A stretch of DNA of 64,000 nucleotides, taken from positions 40,396 through 104,395 of the forward strand of contig CANNZV010002303.1 of the NCBI GenBank assembly GCA_947561585.1. Direction: 5' to 3'. This document shows positions 36,238-47,200 of the stretch, piece by piece. The notes beneath the pieces are model-generated. The model ran no database searches, had not been told where the DNA came from, and saw only the letters and a list, made by a program, of their open reading frames with translations. How positions within the stretch are numbered: position 1 is the first letter of the stretch; every line of letters begins with the position of its first letter. The translations under genes and the position numbers were made by a program. This stretch comes from Caprella mutica (taxonomy: Eukaryota > Arthropoda > Malacostraca > Amphipoda > Caprellidae).

Positions 36238-37677
36238 AAATTTATATGATTGTTTCTGAGAACTGAAGGGCCTACATGCTTTTTGTTGAGAACAGGAGGG
36301 AGAAGGCAATAATAATTAACAAAATAGAGGAATAATTGAGCTATCAGCCAATCTGCAGATTATGCCCAATCTTTCAAAAGACTTTCATTTTAAGACACTT
36401 AAGTCTCAAAAAGATTTTCTGATTGCTCTCCAAAATGACCAGTTCTCATAAATGTCTCCATTATTACATGTTAACATAAATGTTTATTAGGATACATAAA
36501 GATAGATTTTCAAATCATTCAATCTGGCTGCTTGCTTTCTAATATTCTAAATGGAAAGCATGAGTGATAGATTCAAAGTCTTGTGCCTGCTGTGTCTGTA
36601 AACTAGAAGTCTCCATAGACTTTTTCTGGAATTATAATTGGTTTCCCTTAGTCTTAAACTATACAGTTTTTTCATTAATTCTGTCTCATCTTCTACTCTG
36701 TAAATCAGTCAATTGAGTTTCTCATTTTTCAGGAGGTTCAGTGAATATTCAAAGTCTTGTTCTTATTTTCAAATCATGCTATCTGGTGGTTTGCTATCTA
36801 GTATAATAAATAAAAATCATGAGCAGGTGAGACTTAATCCCAATTGAACCAATCTAGAGGCTAGTGGTTGAAGTTCTCCGCTGTCTCAATTCTCTCAACA
36901 TAGGTAGAAAGGCGGGAGAAACTGAGGGTTATCATTAACTTTTGTCAATGATGAGGTGAAATACTGTGCATTATTTTTTACTGAAAAAGCTTGAAAGAAA
37001 AATTATAGCCTAAATGCTTCGATTTTTTTACAGATTTTTTCATTGTTAATAAATTCAGGCATCAGCATACCCATTGATATAATTAAACCATCAATGAAAT
37101 ATCTCTTCTCTGAGAGAATATTTCTTTCATTCTTTACGTAATTTCTCTCTTTGAGTATTAGTAAATCCAGTAATCGTAATGAATGGTCATCGAAGGACAT
37201 CAAAAAGATTAAAGCAGTAAGTGACTTGTTGAACCATACTTTTTTTTCAACCAACACAGGGGAGGGGTGCCCCAAAATGAAAAATTTACAGGACCAACTT
37301 CAAAGATTTGGAACATTATGCACCTTATAATCTGAGGAGTATTATTAGTAGCTAGCAAAAAAGTTAAAGATCCCTTTAAGAACAAGTTAAATCTGATTCC
37401 TAATGCAGCCAGTGAGCAAGTATTGGTACACAATGTAGAAGTTGATTATAATTTCTCAAAGAAAATAATGATTTCCTCCACTAAAGTTAAGTTATTAACT
37501 AAATGATAATTGACTTGTTCACAATGAGTCAACTTCTAAATGCATTTAATTTTTCTAAATCTTTCTGAACTTAATTTACAACATCATGGAATACGGGGAA
37601 AACCTTAACTTTTTGACTGCTCTGATTAAAATCGTATCAGATTCCATCTTGAACCCTACTCAAGAATTCATATGATA
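36238..37677. other. Region upstream of the SET gene, no exon identified
   Basis: No confident coding sequence. Minus-strand frames at 37003-37275 and 37209-37433 have no recognised family. 5' exons of the gene at 38155 may lie here or further upstream. Confidence 0.35.
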
Positions 37678-38005
37678 TAGGGATGGGACGAAGTATCAGT
37701 TCTTGGTATTGAAGGTATCAGCAATTTTTCTGGAATCTGTACTCGGTATCGGCATTTTTTGGTATCGATAGCTACTCTGTATTGGTATAGGCTCATATTT
37801 CTCTATTACAATGAAATTGATAAATTAAAATAGATGTAAAAATGATTTCATATAGATAGATAATCCTAATTTTCGGAATTTCAAATTTTGTATCTCATTT
37901 AAATTGTCAAAGTATTGGTATCGGTATCGGCTTGGTATCAGTGAAAAACTGAGGTATCAGTATCGGCTTGGTATCGGTGAAAATTTTGGTATCGTCCCAT
38001 CTCTA
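37678..38005. mobile_element. hAT-like MITE with GGTATCGG-rich ends
   Basis: Starts TAGGGATGGGACGAAGTATC and ends GGTATCGTCCCATCTCTA. Perfect 8-bp flanking repeat ATATGATA (37670-37677 and 38006-38013). Repeated GGTATC(A/G) motifs inside. Inserted about 150 bp before the first identified exon of the gene. Confidence 0.85.
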
Positions 38006-38154
38006 ATATGATATCAATATTATAATTAGCCATGCTATCTCCAATAATATGCTAAGTTCAATGATGATGTAGCATATTTATTTTAGATATCTAATATTTT
38101 TGTTACCATCATTTGAATAGATTCTAATATTACTTTTGTTCAAGGTTATTGCAG

Positions 38155-38239
38155 CCTACAAATAGAGAGAAACTGCTTGAAGCAATCTCAAAAAATGAGA
38201 ATCCCTCTCATTTACTTGTGGTGGATTGTGGTGTCAAAG
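38155..38239 (+). CDS. SET gene, first identified exon
   Basis: Acceptor TTATTGCAG, then PTNREKLLEAISKNENPSHL and LLVVDCGVKG, then donor AAAG|GTAATA. Phase 0 in, 1 out. It joins the next exon to give VKGKGLVSNKR, the usual glycine-rich start of a SET domain. Since it enters in phase 0 with no ATG, at least one exon lies upstream. Confidence 0.7.
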
Positions 38240-41200
38240 GTAATATTTTTTTAGAAATGTGAAATATACAATTTCTTCCAAAACAGGATGAACCAAGTCC
38301 TATTTATTCATCAATCATAATATGGTGACTGGTCCATTTTCCGAAAACACATTTGCCGAAAACACTTCCGTCGAAATCACATTTGCCGAAATCACATTCG
38401 CTGAAATCACATTCGCCGAAAACACATTCGCAGAAAATTTAAAAACACTATACACTTTAAATAGAAAGAGATACAGTCCACCTAAAGGCCTTGTTACACG
38501 GTGCGAGTTACTGTCGTGACAGTAGACAGCAGCTGTCCCACTGTACTCGCATGCCAGTAGCTCAATGTTCATAGCATTGAATTTCCATGACAGTTACTCG
38601 ACTGATGCGGTCACACTGTGCGAGTAGCTGCACTACAGTAACTCGCTAGGCCAACTCGCACGTTTACTCGCACCGTGTATCAAGGCCTTAAGGTTAGGTT
38701 AGTGGTCCAGTTGGGGTGGTGTGCTTTGGGGGGGGATGGGGGGCTTGCTCCCACCCTGTCCAGGTTTGATAGTGACAAAATGTATACTCAACTGTTTTTT
38801 ACTGTAAAATAAGTATACCTTATTTAGGTAAATAATTGTCAATTTTTCGGCGAATGTGTCCTGCTGCGAATGTGTTTTCGGTGAATTGACCTATAGAACC
38901 CATAATATATTTTATCATTACTGTGTAGTTGATTAGTGATTAAACACTAATCCTTGTGCAATTTTAGTAGGGAAGAGATATATTACAAATAATATTATTT
39001 TATTTTATTACAAATAATATAATTTATTAAACAATCTATTAATTTTATAGCTATAAATTAACATTAACAAAATATTTAATTCACCTCAATAAATAAAAAA
39101 AAATCATAGGTAGCTAATACTATTTTTCATAATTTCAATTTATTTTCTAATACTTATTTTTCAATGGAATAATTTTGCAAGCTTCTCAACTTCATAATTA
39201 GTTTTCTGAATTATAAGTGAGAAAATAATTAAAATTAGTTATCATTTTGAGATGTCATTAAAATTTTGATGAAACTTACAATGTAGTTGCTTGGAAAATT
39301 ATAATTATGAACTTTTGTCATATAATATAGCTATAGCTAGTCGACTTTTTTTGAAGGTAACCTTATTTATTGAAGAATGCGAGTTACAAGAACTAACATT
39401 TATATTACATTCTGCTATCTTTTGATTGCAGGGAAGGGCCTTGTATCAAACAAGAGGATAAGTCAGGGATCTTTCATCCACTTTTATGGAGGTCAGAGGA
39501 TTTTCAAAGAACCCAAAAAACGTGACTCTACATACCTCTTTGAATTGATAAGCAAGCCGAAATCATGGTAATACAGGAATAATTTTATAGTTGCATATGT
39601 AACATTTTCATCTGGTCTCATTTGTGGCAGCTATATCATGGATTATAATAAATCTATCAATTATATCATGAATTTATGAAATACCCTTCAATTCATTAAC
39701 AATCAATTTTTTGTTGCTAGCGTCATCTGTTTTCAAGTTCCAGTACATATCTTTGTTGATATATTTGTCACCATTTTACTAAAACTGCTAGGTATATCTT
39801 AAAGGATATATTTTTTATTAATAAATAGTACTTATTTCACCTTGTTATTGCTCTTTTCTTTTGTAGTTTTGTAATAAGTACTTCAATTTGTAGACAAGAT
39901 AAAACTTCATGATCATGAACCTCAATTTGGTTGTGCGCTTATCGAACAGTGGTTGCTACTAATCAACATTCATTGCCAATATTATTTCAATTATTCCATA
40001 TCTCATTTAGTCTACAGATTTAACTTTCTTTACAGGATTGATGCATCAAATTCTCCTAATGTCTGCCGCTACATGAATGATTCTAAATGCAATCCAAATG
40101 TTAAAGTCAAGATGGAGCGTGTAGAAGGTCAAAGCTTTCCTGTCTTCTACGCGCTTAAAGATATCCTTCCATTTACAGAGCTTGAGTACGACTACGGTGG
40201 TGGAGATTATCCCTGGCGCAAAAAAAATGAAGGTACGTGAATGCATTGGGACTTATATACAGCCTCTTGATTTGGGATGAAATTCATCCCAAATAGCTAG
40301 AACTGACTAAAGGTGGCTACTCACGTCCATGCAAGCTTGCGCAAGTATTTGCACAAGTATTGGAATATTTCACTTCGCCCAACACACAATACAAGTATAC
40401 TTGTACAAGCCTCTTGTTGAAATTGTGATTATGTCGAGTTCAGACGATGAGTTCTTGTTTTGGTTGCTTTTTGTCTTATATATGCATCAAGAAAATCTCA
40501 AAAGAAGAAACGAAATGATGTATTTGTAAAAACAAACTCATTATCCTTTACATTCATCGTAATTGTTATAAAGTCTTCAATATTCCCAGTACACATGGTA
40601 CGTTGCACTTGCACTAGTCAGACTTGCACAAGTGGCAGGATTCAAATTCAATCATGTCGCAAGTGACTTGTGCAAGTCTCGTCCTACAGAACCATCACTT
40701 AATGACTCAAGAATGACAGGTGCTAAGCTTGCACAAACAAAAATGAGAATATTACATCATAGTAATAAACCTGCTTTCAAGTTTCTGGCAGCGCTAGCCA
40801 TCGTGTGCACACTTTGCGCTTGCCTTTTTTAGGGCTAAATTACATTCATTTATTGTCAACGCACACGCTCGCTCCGTCTTCCTAGCTTCACGTCTGGCTT
40901 GTGGCCTAAGTTTTCTAATTGCCGGTCGAGTTAGCTTTGACTCTGAATTTTAGCTCAATCCTTATTAGGTCGAGGTAAATTAGTTCAAAAGTATAACTCA
41001 ATTTACTCTCAGAATTCTACTAAACTTTTGTATCTAATGAAAGTGTGTATAAATAATACTATATCTTTGATTACAGGTTTCAGTTTTCAGATTTTAAAGT
41101 TTATTCATTACAATGCCAATTATTTACAATTTATTCAATATCTCGATGGAGCCAGGAATGGTAATCTTTCAAAGAGGTAAATTCATACCACTTTTATTGC

Positions 41201-44200
41201 TTTAATGATGATTTTCAAATTTTTTCCGTAGAGTATATTTTTTCAAACGAGTTATATTTCTTCCATTTGAAATTAATCTCTTGGTAAAATGCTGCACTGT
41301 TATTGTTAGCGATTATAATTTTTTAGCTTTGATGCTTAAACTGAGAGGGAGCTCTTAATTAAGAAAAATAGAATTAAAGTTTTCTGCAACAAAAGTCATC
41401 TGAAGACATTATTGTTCACTAAAAACAAATAAAAGTATAGTTTATAGTTAGTCATATATCTACTTATAATGAAGCTTTTTATTGAATTTTAGCTCTTTGA
41501 ATTTTTCAATGTGGAAGATGAATTGCTGTAATACTTGATTGCAATACAAAGTTAATATATGAAAGAAAAATATCTATTTCACAGATTTACCTGATGCAGT
41601 TCGTTTTGGAGTGCCATTCGAATTAGGTATGTTTATGGCAACTAATAGGAAGGTGTATTAGCTCTCTTTTTTTAAGATTATCTATTTGAACTCTTTTAGC
41701 TGAAGTATCTCTGAATCTGATCTCTAATTGAGAACTTAGTTAGTTATTATTAGTCAGTAGTAGCATATGGTGATAGATGATCACAAATCCACTGACATGG
41801 TCTTATTTTTTTAGCTTCTCCTGGGAGTTCTCACGATCTGGTTGACCCCCCGCAATTTTCTATCGTCACTGGTGGCACTCTAACTGAGGACATCAATCAG
41901 AAAGGTAAATCTATGAAGTTTAGAGTTCCTCTGTACTTATGAGAACATCTGTTATGTGTATAGTCAGTAGTAGCATATGGTGATAGATGATCACAAATCC
42001 ACTGACATGGTCTTATTTTTTTAGCTTCTCCTGGGAGTTGTTCTCACGATCTGGTTGACCCCCTGCAATGTTCTTTCTTCACTGGTGGCACTCTAACTGA
42101 GGACATTAATCAGAAAGGTAAATCTATGAAGTTTAGAGTTCCTCTGTACTTATGAGAACATCTGTTATGTGCATAGTCGGTAGTAGCATATGGTGATAGA
42201 TGATCACAAATCCACTGACCTGCTCTTATTTTTTTAGCTTCTCCTGGGAGTTGTTCTCACGATCTGGTTGACCCCCCGCAATTTTCTATCGTCACTGGTG
42301 GCACTCTAACTGAGGACATTAATCAGAAAGGTAAATCTATGAAGTTTAGAGTTCCTCTGTACTTATGAGAACATCTGTCATGTGCATAGTCAGTAGTAGC
42401 ATATGGTGATAGATGATCACAAATCCACTGACATGCTCTTATTTTTTTAGCTTCTCCTGGGAGTTGTTCTCACGATCTGGTTGACCCCCCGCAATGTTCT
42501 ATCGTCACTGGTGGCACTCTAACTGAGGACATTAATCAGAAAGGTAAATCTATGAAGTTTAGAGTTCCTCTGTACTTATGAGAACATCTGTCATGTGCAT
42601 AGTCAGTAGTAGCATATGGTGATAGGTGATCACAAATCCACTGACATGCTCTTATTTTTTTAGCTTCTCCTGGGAGTTGTTCTCACGATCTGGTTGACCC
42701 CCCGCAATGTTCTATCGTCACTGGTGGCACTCTAACTGAGGACATTAATCAGAAAGGTAAATCTATGAAGTTTAGAGTTCCTCTGTACTTATGAGAACAT
42801 CTGTTATGTGCATAGTCAGTAGTAGCATATGGTGATAGATGATCACAAATCCACTGACCTGCTCTTATTTTTTTAGCTTCACCTGGGAGTTGTTCTCACG
42901 ATCTGGTTGACCCCCCGCAATGTTCTTTCTTCACTGGTGGCACTCTAACTGAGGACATTAATCAGAAAGGTAAATCTATGAAGTTTAGAGTTCCTCTGTA
43001 CTTATGAGAACATCTGTTATGTGCATAGTCGGTAGTAGCATATGGTGATAGATGATCACAAATCCACTGACATGGTCTTATTTTTTTAGCTTCTCCTGGG
43101 AGTTCTCACGATCTGGTTGACCCCCTGCAATGTTCTTTCTTCACTGGTGGCACTCTAACTGAGGACATTAATCAGAAAGGTAAATCTATGAAGTTTAGAG
43201 TTCCTCTGTACTTATGAGAACATCTGTCATGTGCATAGTCAGTAGTAGCATATGGTGATAGATGATCACAAATCCACTGACCTGCTCTTATTTTTTTAGC
43301 TTCACCTGGGAGTTGTTCTCACGATCTGGTTGACCCCCCGCAATGTTCTTTCTTCACTGGTGGCACTCTAACTGAGGACATTAATCAGAAAGGTAAATCT
43401 ATGAAGTTTAGAGTTCCTCTGTACTTATGAGAACATCTGTTATGTGCATAGTCGGTAGTAGCATATGGTGATAGATGATCACAAATCCACTGACATGGTC
43501 TTATTTTTTTAGCTTCTCCTGAGAGTTCTCACGATCTGGTTGACCCCCTGCAATGTTCTTTCTTCACTGGTGGCACTCTAACTGAGGACATTAATCAGAA
43601 AGGTAAATCTATGAAGTTTAGAGTTCCTCTGTACTTATGAGAACATCTGTCATGTGCATAGTCAGTAGTAGCATATGGTGATAGATGATCACAAATCCAC
43701 TGACATGCTCTTATTTTTTTAGCTTCTCCTGGGAGTTGTTCTCACGATCTGGTTGACCCCCCGCAATTTTCTATCGTCACTGGTGGCACTCTAACTGAGG
43801 ACATTAATCAGAAAGGTAAATCTATGAAGTTTAGAGTTCCTCTGTACTTATGAGAACATCGGTTATGTGCATAGTCAGTAGTAGCATATGGTGATAGATG
43901 GTCACAAATCCACTGACATGCTCTTATTTTTTTAGCTTCTCCTGGGAGTTCTCACGATCTGGTTGACCCCCCGCAATGTTCTATCGTCACTGGTGGCACT
44001 CTAACTGAGGACATTAATCAGAAAGGTAAATCTATGAAGTTTAGAGTTCCTCTGTACTTATGAGAACATCTGTTATGTGTATAGTCAGTAGTAGCATATG
44101 GTGATAGATGATCACAAATCCACTGACATGCTCTTATTTTTTTAGCTTCTCCTGGGAGTTGTTCTCACGATCTGGTTGACCCCCCGCAATTTTCTATCGT

Positions 44201-47200
44201 CACTGGTGGCACTCTAACTGAGGACATTAATCAGAAAGGTAAATCTATGAAGTTTAGAGTTCCTCTGTACTTATGAGAACATCTGTTATGTGTATAGTCA
44301 GTAGTAGCATATGGTGATAGATGATCACAAATCCACTGACATGCTCTTATTTTTTTAGCTTCTCCTGGGAGTTGTTCTCACGATCTGGTTGACCCCCCGC
44401 AATTTTCTATCGTCACTGGTGGCACTCTAACTGAGGACATTAATCAGAAAGGTAAATCTATGAAGTTTATGTGTAGAGTCAGTAGAAGCTCCTATATTTT
44501 GGAGTAATATAAATTGGAAACTATAATGGAAAATAATGAATATTAGTAGCTACCTCGGTATCAGATTTTATGGATAAATTATTTCTTTTAAGAATTATAT
44601 CTATATATATATATATATACTATTTCTATTTGATGATTTTCTTTTATATACTTGGCAATAATACAGGTGGATCTTTCCCATTTGACTACCTCCACCAGAT
44701 TTAATTTTAATTAATTTTTTTATGCATTCTTGTCCATAGAATAAAATAAATACGTTTTTTGTAGAAACTAATACTGGTTGAGATATGAGTGTTCAAAGTT
44801 ATTTATTTCCTATCTATTACTGAAGGATTGAGAAGTATTTAAAAAACTCGTGTTTTCATCGAAATTACTCAAACAATATAATTTTTTACAGGAAACTGTA
44901 ATGTAGTTTGTTGTATCCGCTAGTTTGTTATACTACACACTTCATGATTGATCAATGACCTGACCGTTCATATATGGTGACAGGACAATTCGCCATGAGT
45001 ACAATTCGCCATGAGTACAATTCGCCATGAGTACAATTCGCCATGAGTACAATTCGCCATGAGTACAATTCGCCATGAGTACAATTCGCCATGAGTACAA
45101 TTCGCCATGAGTACAATTCGCCATGAGTACAATTCGCCATTAGGACAGCTCTCAGTTAGGACAGCTCTCAGTTAGGACAGCTCTCAGTTAGGACAGCTCT
45201 CGGTTAGGACAGCTCTCGGTTAGGACAGCTCTCGGTTAGGACAGCTCTCGGTTAGGACAGCTCTCGGTTAGGACAGCTCTCGGTTAGGACAGCTCTCGGT
45301 TAGGACAGCTCTCGGTTAGGACAGCTCTCGGTTAGGACAGCTCTCGGTTAGGACTAGTAAATTATTGCGAATAAAGGTTATTGAACTACAAAGTCTTAGA
45401 TATTTGTCTTAGGTAGGCTAATGAATTACATTTACTATCACCTCTTTATTTTTCTCTTCTATTCGTGAGTGCAGTCACCTTTGCTTGTGTATATAATTAT
45501 TTTATATAATTCCTTGGTAAAAGATTGCATCCACGAAGTAGCTTTTCTATATCCATGAGTATGTCACGGATTGGTGGTTTGTGCCTTTGCTCAAACAGTA
45601 ACTTTGCTTTCTGATTTTTTCTTCCTGTCTTTGTATTTAAATTTCTTTTGACGTCAACTAGAAAGCCCTTCATTTCGAAGCAGACGTTAAATGCTTCTAA
45701 TTTTATATTAATAGCTCTAATATCTTTTGCAGCCTGAAATAATCCCAATAATAATAATCCCATAATATAACAAGAAACTAAAAAATTGAAATTTGTCTTG
45801 AGCGTATAGAAATTAATCATTGTTCAAATTTATAATATTTTCAAATATATGTTAATGATGTATACACCGGCAAGACATAAATCACGCGGCGAATTGTCCG
45901 GTGGCGAGTTGTCCTAGAACCGTCATACATATATCGAATATATTTCCAGTTTCCGTGATATTTTCAATTTATTACTTCAATGCTGGTATATGTGTAATGG
46001 GGTGGAGCGTTTTTTCTACTTTTTGATTTGGGTCTGGTAATACTGATAAATAAATGCCATTTTGTGTTAAAAATTATGGTTCTCTAAACCAATTCTTTCA
46101 TGCGCCACAAGAGACTTGAAAATTTTAAAAATAGTGAAAACCCACCATTTTATGAATATGATCATTTATTAAAATTTTCATTTTTCATTTATATTATTCG
46201 TAATAGATGAAATTAGATAATAAATTATATGGCTCTGGCCTGCTCTGCTAAATAATCTTCATCCGCCACAAATGAGTTGAATATAACCAAAATATTAAAA
46301 AATATAGATTTTTTCCACTTTTTAATTTTATACCTAAAACTTCATTTCTTGTTTCTATATATTGTAATAGGTTAATTACAATGATTTTTGGTTATATATA
46401 AAACTAAATTTTGAGTCCCAAAGTCATAGAATATCATCTTCTCTTGCCACAATAATGAGCTAATTATTAACAAATAAAATAGCATGATTGAGTGAGTAAT
46501 AATATAGGCAAATGACGGTACAGTTCTCTTTTTATACATATGAAATTATTTAACTAGATTCAAATATTGGTTTAGAGAACCAAGATTTTAAACACAAAAT
46601 GGCATTTATTTATCACTATTACCAGACCCAACTCAAAAAAGTTGGAAAACATTAAACAATCATGAAGCTCTATGGACAAAAATACATATAAAAAAATAAT
46701 TTGAATCAAATTTGGTGGGGTCGTCAAGTGGGAAAGATCGAATTAAAGAAATTCTTTTTTATATAGTTAGCAATACAGATTGATACTTTTGCTATAATTA
46801 GCGTTTTGTTCTCAGGTCTGAGGCCAAAACCTTCTATCAATTCAAAATCTAGAAGAGTTCCGCGACCTTGTCTGTACTGCGATAAGGTGGTCGCAGATAT
46901 AATGCGCCACCTCAAAACAGTTCATTTTCAAGAAACAAATCACCTCTTTACTTTATCTCCTAAAAAAAGAACTCTTGAGTTCACCAAACTGAAAAATAAA
47001 GGTATTGAAAAATATAACTACTTACGTAAAAGGGAAGACGGGAATTTTCCTATAATGACCAAAAGAAAATGCTCCTCTGAAGATGTGATACAATGTGCCA
47101 ACTGTTATGCTTTTATCCTCAAATCAAATTCTTCGAGACACAAATGTGTCGCCAAAATGAAGACTAATGAATTCAACAGATTGGATGATAAGGGCCAATC

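Larger units (their letters stand above)
38325..38900. mobile_element. TIR element (GGTGAC...AGAACC family) in an intron
   Basis: Starts GGTGACTGGTCCATTTTCCG and ends GGTGAATTGACCTATAGAACC. Flanked by a perfect CATAATAT (38317-38324 and 38901-38908). The same end pair is found at 44976-45921 and, inverted, 57329-58209. It has a subterminal 15-bp array, carries a nested MITE and has no gene-like cargo. Confidence 0.7.
44976..45921. mobile_element. TIR element carrying a gene-like sequence (copy A)
   Basis: Starts GGTGACAGGACAATTCGCCA and ends TGGCGAGTTGTCCTAGAACC. The 9-bp flanks TTCATATAT and GTCATACAT match at 7 of 9. Left subterminal DNA is expanded into two 16-bp arrays. The right part and the gene-like body are homologous to 57329-58209 in inverse orientation. 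It lies in the SET gene's intron before exon 46816, with cargo on the opposite strand. A Mutator-type non-autonomous element is the best fit. Confidence 0.7.

Noticed and set aside
38315..38572. ORFs on both strands with SANVIS and TFAEI repeats
   Set aside because: They come from the 15-bp subterminal array in an intronic transposon.
41815..44451. CRISPR-like or simple satellite interpretation of the 213-bp array
   Set aside because: Every unit keeps splice sites and an open phase-1 exon that matches the flanking exons.
44942..45140. Two minus-strand ORFs repeating MANCTHGELYSWRIVL
   Set aside because: Direct translation of the 16-bp array in two frames.
45141..45355. Telomeric TTAGG repeats
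   Set aside because: GGTTAGGACAGCTC units only resemble TTAGG in passing; there is no pure TTAGG run.
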